A stretch of DNA of 8,200 nucleotides from JAIVJN01 sp036732565 (GTDB lineage Bacteria; Acidobacteriota; Vicinamibacteria; Vicinamibacterales; UBA2999), in assembly GCA_036732565.1 (NCBI GenBank), contig DAINCF010000321.1, forward strand, positions 1 to 8,200, given 5' to 3'. The notes beneath the pieces are model-generated. The model ran no database searches and had not been told where the DNA came from. It saw nothing but the letters and a program-made list of their open reading frames with translations. The first letter of the stretch is position 1; every line of letters begins with the position of its first letter. Below are positions 5,470-8,200 of this stretch, piece by piece. The position numbers and the translations under genes are program-made.

Positions 5470-6630
5470 ATGAAAGTCGCCATCTTCACCGACAACGATT
5501 TCGACAAGGTGACGGGCGTCACCACGGCGTTGACGGCGGTGCTGCGCTACGCGCCCAGCGACATCCAGCCGCGCATTTACACGGCCGCCGATCTCGGTTG
5601 CGATCAGCCCGATTACCTCTCGCTGCCGTCGATCGGCGTGGGCATCCCGTACTACCGGCACATGAAAGTGTACGTGCCACGCTGGCGGCAGTACCTGCGA
5701 CGTGTGCAGGACGATGGCGTGCAGGTGCTTCACCTCACCACCCCGGGACCGCTTGGTCTCACCGCGTCGTGGATCGCCTCGAAGACCAAGCTGCCGATGG
5801 TCGGCAGCTTCCACACCGATCTCGCGGCCTATACCGAGATGCTGAGCGGCTCGCCGCGGCTCGGCGAATGGATGCGGGCGTACATGCGATGGCTGTACGG
5901 CGGGTGCCAGCGCGTGTTCGCGCCATCGGCGGCGACGCGGGCCTTGCTGATTGCGGCGAAGAGCCATGCCGATCGCATCGAGATCTGGGCGCGTGGCGTC
6001 GACACGACGCTGTTCTCGCCCGCGAAGCGATCCGAGCGTTTGAGAGAGCAGTGGCGCGTCTCGGATCGCCGGCCGGCGCTGCTCTACGTCGGTCGCCTGT
6101 CACCGGAGAAGGGTCTGGGGATCATGCCGGAGCTGTCCAGGCGCCTCCACGCTCGCGGGTTGGATCATCGGTTGGTCTTCACCGGCGAAGGACCGCTTCG
6201 CCGCGAGCTCAGCGAGCAGATTCCCGACGCCGTCTTCACCGGCGAGTTGGGCCGCGAGGCCGTGGCGGAGGTGTTCGCGTCAGCCGACCTGTTCGTGTTT
6301 CCCAGCGAGACCGATACGGCGGGCAACGTCGTGTTGGAAGCCCAGGCCACGGGCCTGCCCGTCGTGGTCTCCGGTCGCGGTGGACCGCGCGAGAACATGT
6401 CCCCGGGGCAGACCGGGCTGATCTGCGATCAGCCGGCGGTCGATGCCTGGGCCGGCGTCGTGGCCTCCGCCTTGCACCCCTCGTCGCGGGTGCCGATGGG
6501 ACGCGCGGCGCGAGAGTACGCGGAGTCGAGGCGATGGGACGTCGCGCTCGAGCCGTTGTATCGCGCCTATCGAGAGCTCGCGGGCCAGCGGCCCGGCGAC
6601 CGGCATGGAGACGTCCATCGTGCCGCGTAG
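5470..6630 (+). CDS. GT4 family glycosyltransferase (GT-B fold), operon copy 1
   Basis: A 386-aa retaining glycosyltransferase of family GT4, which usually transfers a sugar from a nucleotide donor to a lipid or glycan at the inner membrane face. The N-terminal domain starts MKVAIFTDNDFDKVTGVTTA, the glycine-containing acceptor-side loop, and has HLTTPGPLGL at 88-97 and GSFHTDLAAYTEM starting at 112, as seen in MgtA/SQD2-like lipid glycosyltransferases. The donor domain has YVGRLSPEKG (206-215) and then TDTAGNVVLEAQATG at about 281-295. In this last motif the usual E-X7-E is D282-X7-E290. TDT at this place is, to my knowledge, a recurrent variant in some GT4 subgroups, so the enzyme is probably functional. 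GRGGPRENM follows. The ATG is supported by AGAGG 7 nt upstream. Its 3' end overlaps the next gene by 26 nt. Sugar and acceptor are not determinable. Confidence 0.93.
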   Translation: MKVAIFTDNDFDKVTGVTTALTAVLRYAPSDIQPRIYTAADLGCDQPDYLSLPSIGVGIPYYRHMKVYVPRWRQYLRRVQDDGVQVLHLTTPGPLGLTASWIASKTKLPMVGSFHTDLAAYTEMLSGSPRLGEWMRAYMRWLYGGCQRVFAPSAATRALLIAAKSHADRIEIWARGVDTTLFSPAKRSERLREQWRVSDRRPALLYVGRLSPEKGLGIMPELSRRLHARGLDHRLVFTGEGPLRRELSEQIPDAVFTGELGREAVAEVFASADLFVFPSETDTAGNVVLEAQATGLPVVVSGRGGPRENMSPGQTGLICDQPAVDAWAGVVASALHPSSRVPMGRAAREYAESRRWDVALEPLYRAYRELAGQRPGDRHGDVHRAA

Positions 6631-7198
6631 CGACTCGAGCCTCACGCTCAGGGAGCTGTGTCGTCAACTGATCCGCGATCCGTGGATGCATCTCGGTAGT
6701 CGCTGGAACTACAAGTCGGCCGTCACCAGCTCCCTCTTCCGCGGCGTCTTGTTCTTCTTCACGAACATGACCGCGGGCCTTCCGGCGGCCGCGGCGGCGC
6801 TTTCCACGGAGTTCTGGTTTCGCTTTCTGACCGCGGGCTACTACGGTGCGTTGACGCAGGCGTTTCGGCGCGTCGAGCCGGCGCGCACCGCGATGATCGC
6901 GGCCATCATCGTGCTGCCGACGATCGGCCACGGCCTCGAGTTCCTGGTGCATTGGCTGCGCGGCACCCCGAATCTGTCGGCGAGCGTCGGCGTCTCGATT
7001 CTGTTCACGGTGTTCTCGACGTCGTTCAACCTGTTCGCCATGCGCCGCGGCGCGCTGATCATCGGCGATGGCAGCAGCTCGCTGCTCCAGGACTTCCGTC
7101 GCATGCCGGCGTTGCTCGGCGCATTCGTCCTGAGCATGGTGGCGCCACTGGGACTACGGCGGGCGCCGCAACCCAAGCCAGAAGGCGTGAGTGGGTGA
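6605..7198 (+). CDS. Multi-pass membrane protein of unknown function
   Basis: A 197-aa hydrophobic protein that I cannot assign to a family. About five hydrophobic segments are visible: roughly residues 44-66, 69-87, 96-118, 127-146 and 168-184. The cytosolic-looking N-terminus is polar (LRELCRQLIRDPWMHLGSRWNYKSA) and the C-terminus is a short Pro/Lys tail. Polar residues in or near the segments (N54, E69, H109, E112, H116) could be functional but match no motif I know. The ATG at 6605 lies inside the upstream GT4 gene (26-nt overlap) without a clear Shine-Dalgarno. A GTG at 6620, with GGAG nine bases upstream, is an alternative start that would shorten the protein by five residues. Its stop codon overlaps the next start as GTGA. 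Placement between two GT4 genes suggests a membrane partner, or a lipid-carrier or export role, but this is inference only. Confidence 0.8.
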   Translation: METSIVPRSDSSLTLRELCRQLIRDPWMHLGSRWNYKSAVTSSLFRGVLFFFTNMTAGLPAAAAALSTEFWFRFLTAGYYGALTQAFRRVEPARTAMIAAIIVLPTIGHGLEFLVHWLRGTPNLSASVGVSILFTVFSTSFNLFAMRRGALIIGDGSSSLLQDFRRMPALLGAFVLSMVAPLGLRRAPQPKPEGVSG

Positions 7199-8200
7199 CT
7201 CGCAAGACGCTTCACATCACCAACGCCTACCATCCGACCTCCGGCGGCATCCGGACCTTCTATCGCGCGCTCCTTGCTGCCGCCAACGAGCGCGGCCGCT
7301 TGATGCGGCTCGTCGTGCCGGGCCCGTCGGACGACATCGAAGACGTCGGCCGCTTCGGCCGCATCTACTACCTCCGCGCGCCCCAGGCGCCGGCGTTCGA
7401 CACCCGCTATCGTCTGATGCTGCCGACGACGTACCTGCCGCCGTCGCGCGGTCGGCTGGTGAAGATCCTCGAAGACGAGCAGCCCGACCTCGTCGAGATC
7501 TGCGAGAAGTACGCGCTCTGCTATCTCGCGGGGCTGCTGCGGAGGGGATTCGTGCCGAAGGTGGCGCGGCCGACGCTCGTCGGGCTGAGCTGCGAGCGAA
7601 TGGACGACAACCTGGCTGCCTACCTGCATGCCGGACCCGTCGCGCGCCGGTTCACTCGCTGGTATGTCCGCAACATCTACGGGCCGCCGTTCGACTATCA
7701 CGTGGCGAACTCGCACTACACCGCCGACGAGCTGCGCACGTGCCTCTGGGATCGCGCGCCGGACTTCATTCATGTGTGTCCGATGGGCGTGGATGCCGAT
7801 CGGTTTGGTCCGTCCCATCGCGATCAGCTGCTACGGCACAGCCTGCTCGAGCGCGCGGGAGGCACCGCCGAGAGCGTGCTGCTGTTCTACGCGGGTCGCG
7901 TGTCGCCGGAGAAGAACGTCGGTCTCCTCGTCGACGCCTTGGCCCGGCTCACGCGCCCGATGCCGTACGGCGAGACACCGGCTCGTGACTATCGCCTGGT
8001 CATCGCCGGCGACGGTCCCCTCGCCGAATCGCTGGCCGCCGACGCCGCGCGCCGGGCGCCTGGCCGGCTGCTGATGCTGGGGCCGGTCAAAGGGCGGGAG
8101 CTCCTGGCGCGCTACTACGCCAGCGCCGACGTGTTCGTCCATCCGAACCCGCGCGAGCCGTTCGGCATCGCGCCGCTCGAGGCGATGGCCTCGAACGTTC
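7195..8200 (+). CDS. GT4 family glycosyltransferase, operon copy 2, 3' truncated by window
   Basis: A second GT-B, GT4-type glycosyltransferase; 335 codons are open with no stop up to the window edge, so the C-terminal end is missing. The start is GTG at 7195, forming a 4-nt GTGA overlap with the previous stop, with AAGG (7182-7185) nine bases upstream. The protein opens TRKTLHITNAYHPTSGGIRTFY; GGIRTF is the acceptor-side glycine loop. It continues with VANSHYTADEL and CPMGVDADRFGP at the domain junction, YAGRVSPEKNVGLL (232-245), VIAGDGPLAESL, and NPREPFGIAPLEAMA (318-332) carrying a canonical E321-X7-E329 motif. It is clearly diverged from copy 1 (which has D-X7-E), so the pair is probably not a recent duplication and may add different sugars. 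A competing frame, 7191-7988, lacks any family motif and is not the gene. Substrates are unknown. Confidence 0.92.
   Translation, partial: MTRKTLHITNAYHPTSGGIRTFYRALLAAANERGRLMRLVVPGPSDDIEDVGRFGRIYYLRAPQAPAFDTRYRLMLPTTYLPPSRGRLVKILEDEQPDLVEICEKYALCYLAGLLRRGFVPKVARPTLVGLSCERMDDNLAAYLHAGPVARRFTRWYVRNIYGPPFDYHVANSHYTADELRTCLWDRAPDFIHVCPMGVDADRFGPSHRDQLLRHSLLERAGGTAESVLLFYAGRVSPEKNVGLLVDALARLTRPMPYGETPARDYRLVIAGDGPLAESLAADAARRAPGRLLMLGPVKGRELLARYYASADVFVHPNPREPFGIAPLEAMASNV

Noticed and set aside
4575..5525. A 316-codon - strand frame opposite the PHP gene.
   Set aside because: The sense strand encodes the complete PHP metal ligands; the antisense product has no family features.
7191..7988. A 265-codon + strand frame overlapping the second GT4.
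   Set aside because: It is Arg/Pro/Ala-rich without motifs, while frame 1 from the GTG at 7195 encodes a continuous GT4 with its EX7E motif and runs off the window edge.

Overview
The window is a GC-rich (roughly two-thirds G+C by eye) bacterial chromosomal segment with short intergenic gaps. It carries a partial lipid kinase, a small unknown protein, an OmpR-type response regulator, a glycogen-synthesis enzyme and a run of glycosyltransferase genes. GC content, protein style and degenerate GC-rich repeats between genes suggest Acidobacteriota, perhaps the Vicinamibacteria side. That placement is an impression, not demonstrated. There is no phage, transposase, CRISPR, tRNA or rRNA.

Layout. 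(1) Positions 2-706, + strand: the 3' part of a diacylglycerol/sphingosine-kinase-like lipid kinase. (2) 720-1167, + strand: a self-contained small transcription unit with a sigma70-like promoter, a leader of about 140 nt, a 70-residue unknown protein and a textbook intrinsic terminator. (3) 1218-3425, - strand: glgC (ADP-glucose pyrophosphorylase) followed downstream by a winged-helix response regulator. The regulator's best start has a strong Shine-Dalgarno site and lies just inside a tandem 33-bp repeat. No histidine kinase is visible. (4) 3426-3600: a divergent intergenic region largely filled by a degenerate GCCTGAGG-type repeat. (5) 3601-8200, + strand: a family 2 glycosyltransferase, a 194-nt gap, then a tightly packed block of PHP-domain phosphoesterase, GT4 glycosyltransferase, multi-pass membrane protein and a second GT4. 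The second GT4 runs off the right edge without a stop.

How the genes may work together. The PHP protein, first GT4, membrane protein and second GT4 are joined by a ribosome-binding site lying on a stop codon, a 26-nt overlap and a 4-nt GTGA overlap, so they almost certainly form one operon. Glycosyltransferases with a predicted metal-dependent phosphoesterase and an unknown membrane protein suggest assembly of a glycolipid or other membrane-linked glycan. Substrates cannot be read from sequence. glgC supplies ADP-glucose for glycogen or related alpha-glucans, and its neighbouring regulator may or may not control it.

Most notable items: the PHP/GT4/membrane-protein operon with an unrecognised membrane protein; the tandem repeat overlapping the regulator's leader, which could mislead gene callers into an N-terminal extension; and a GCCTGAGG-type repeat recurring in three separate intergenic gaps. 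I see no clearly new defence or mobile system.
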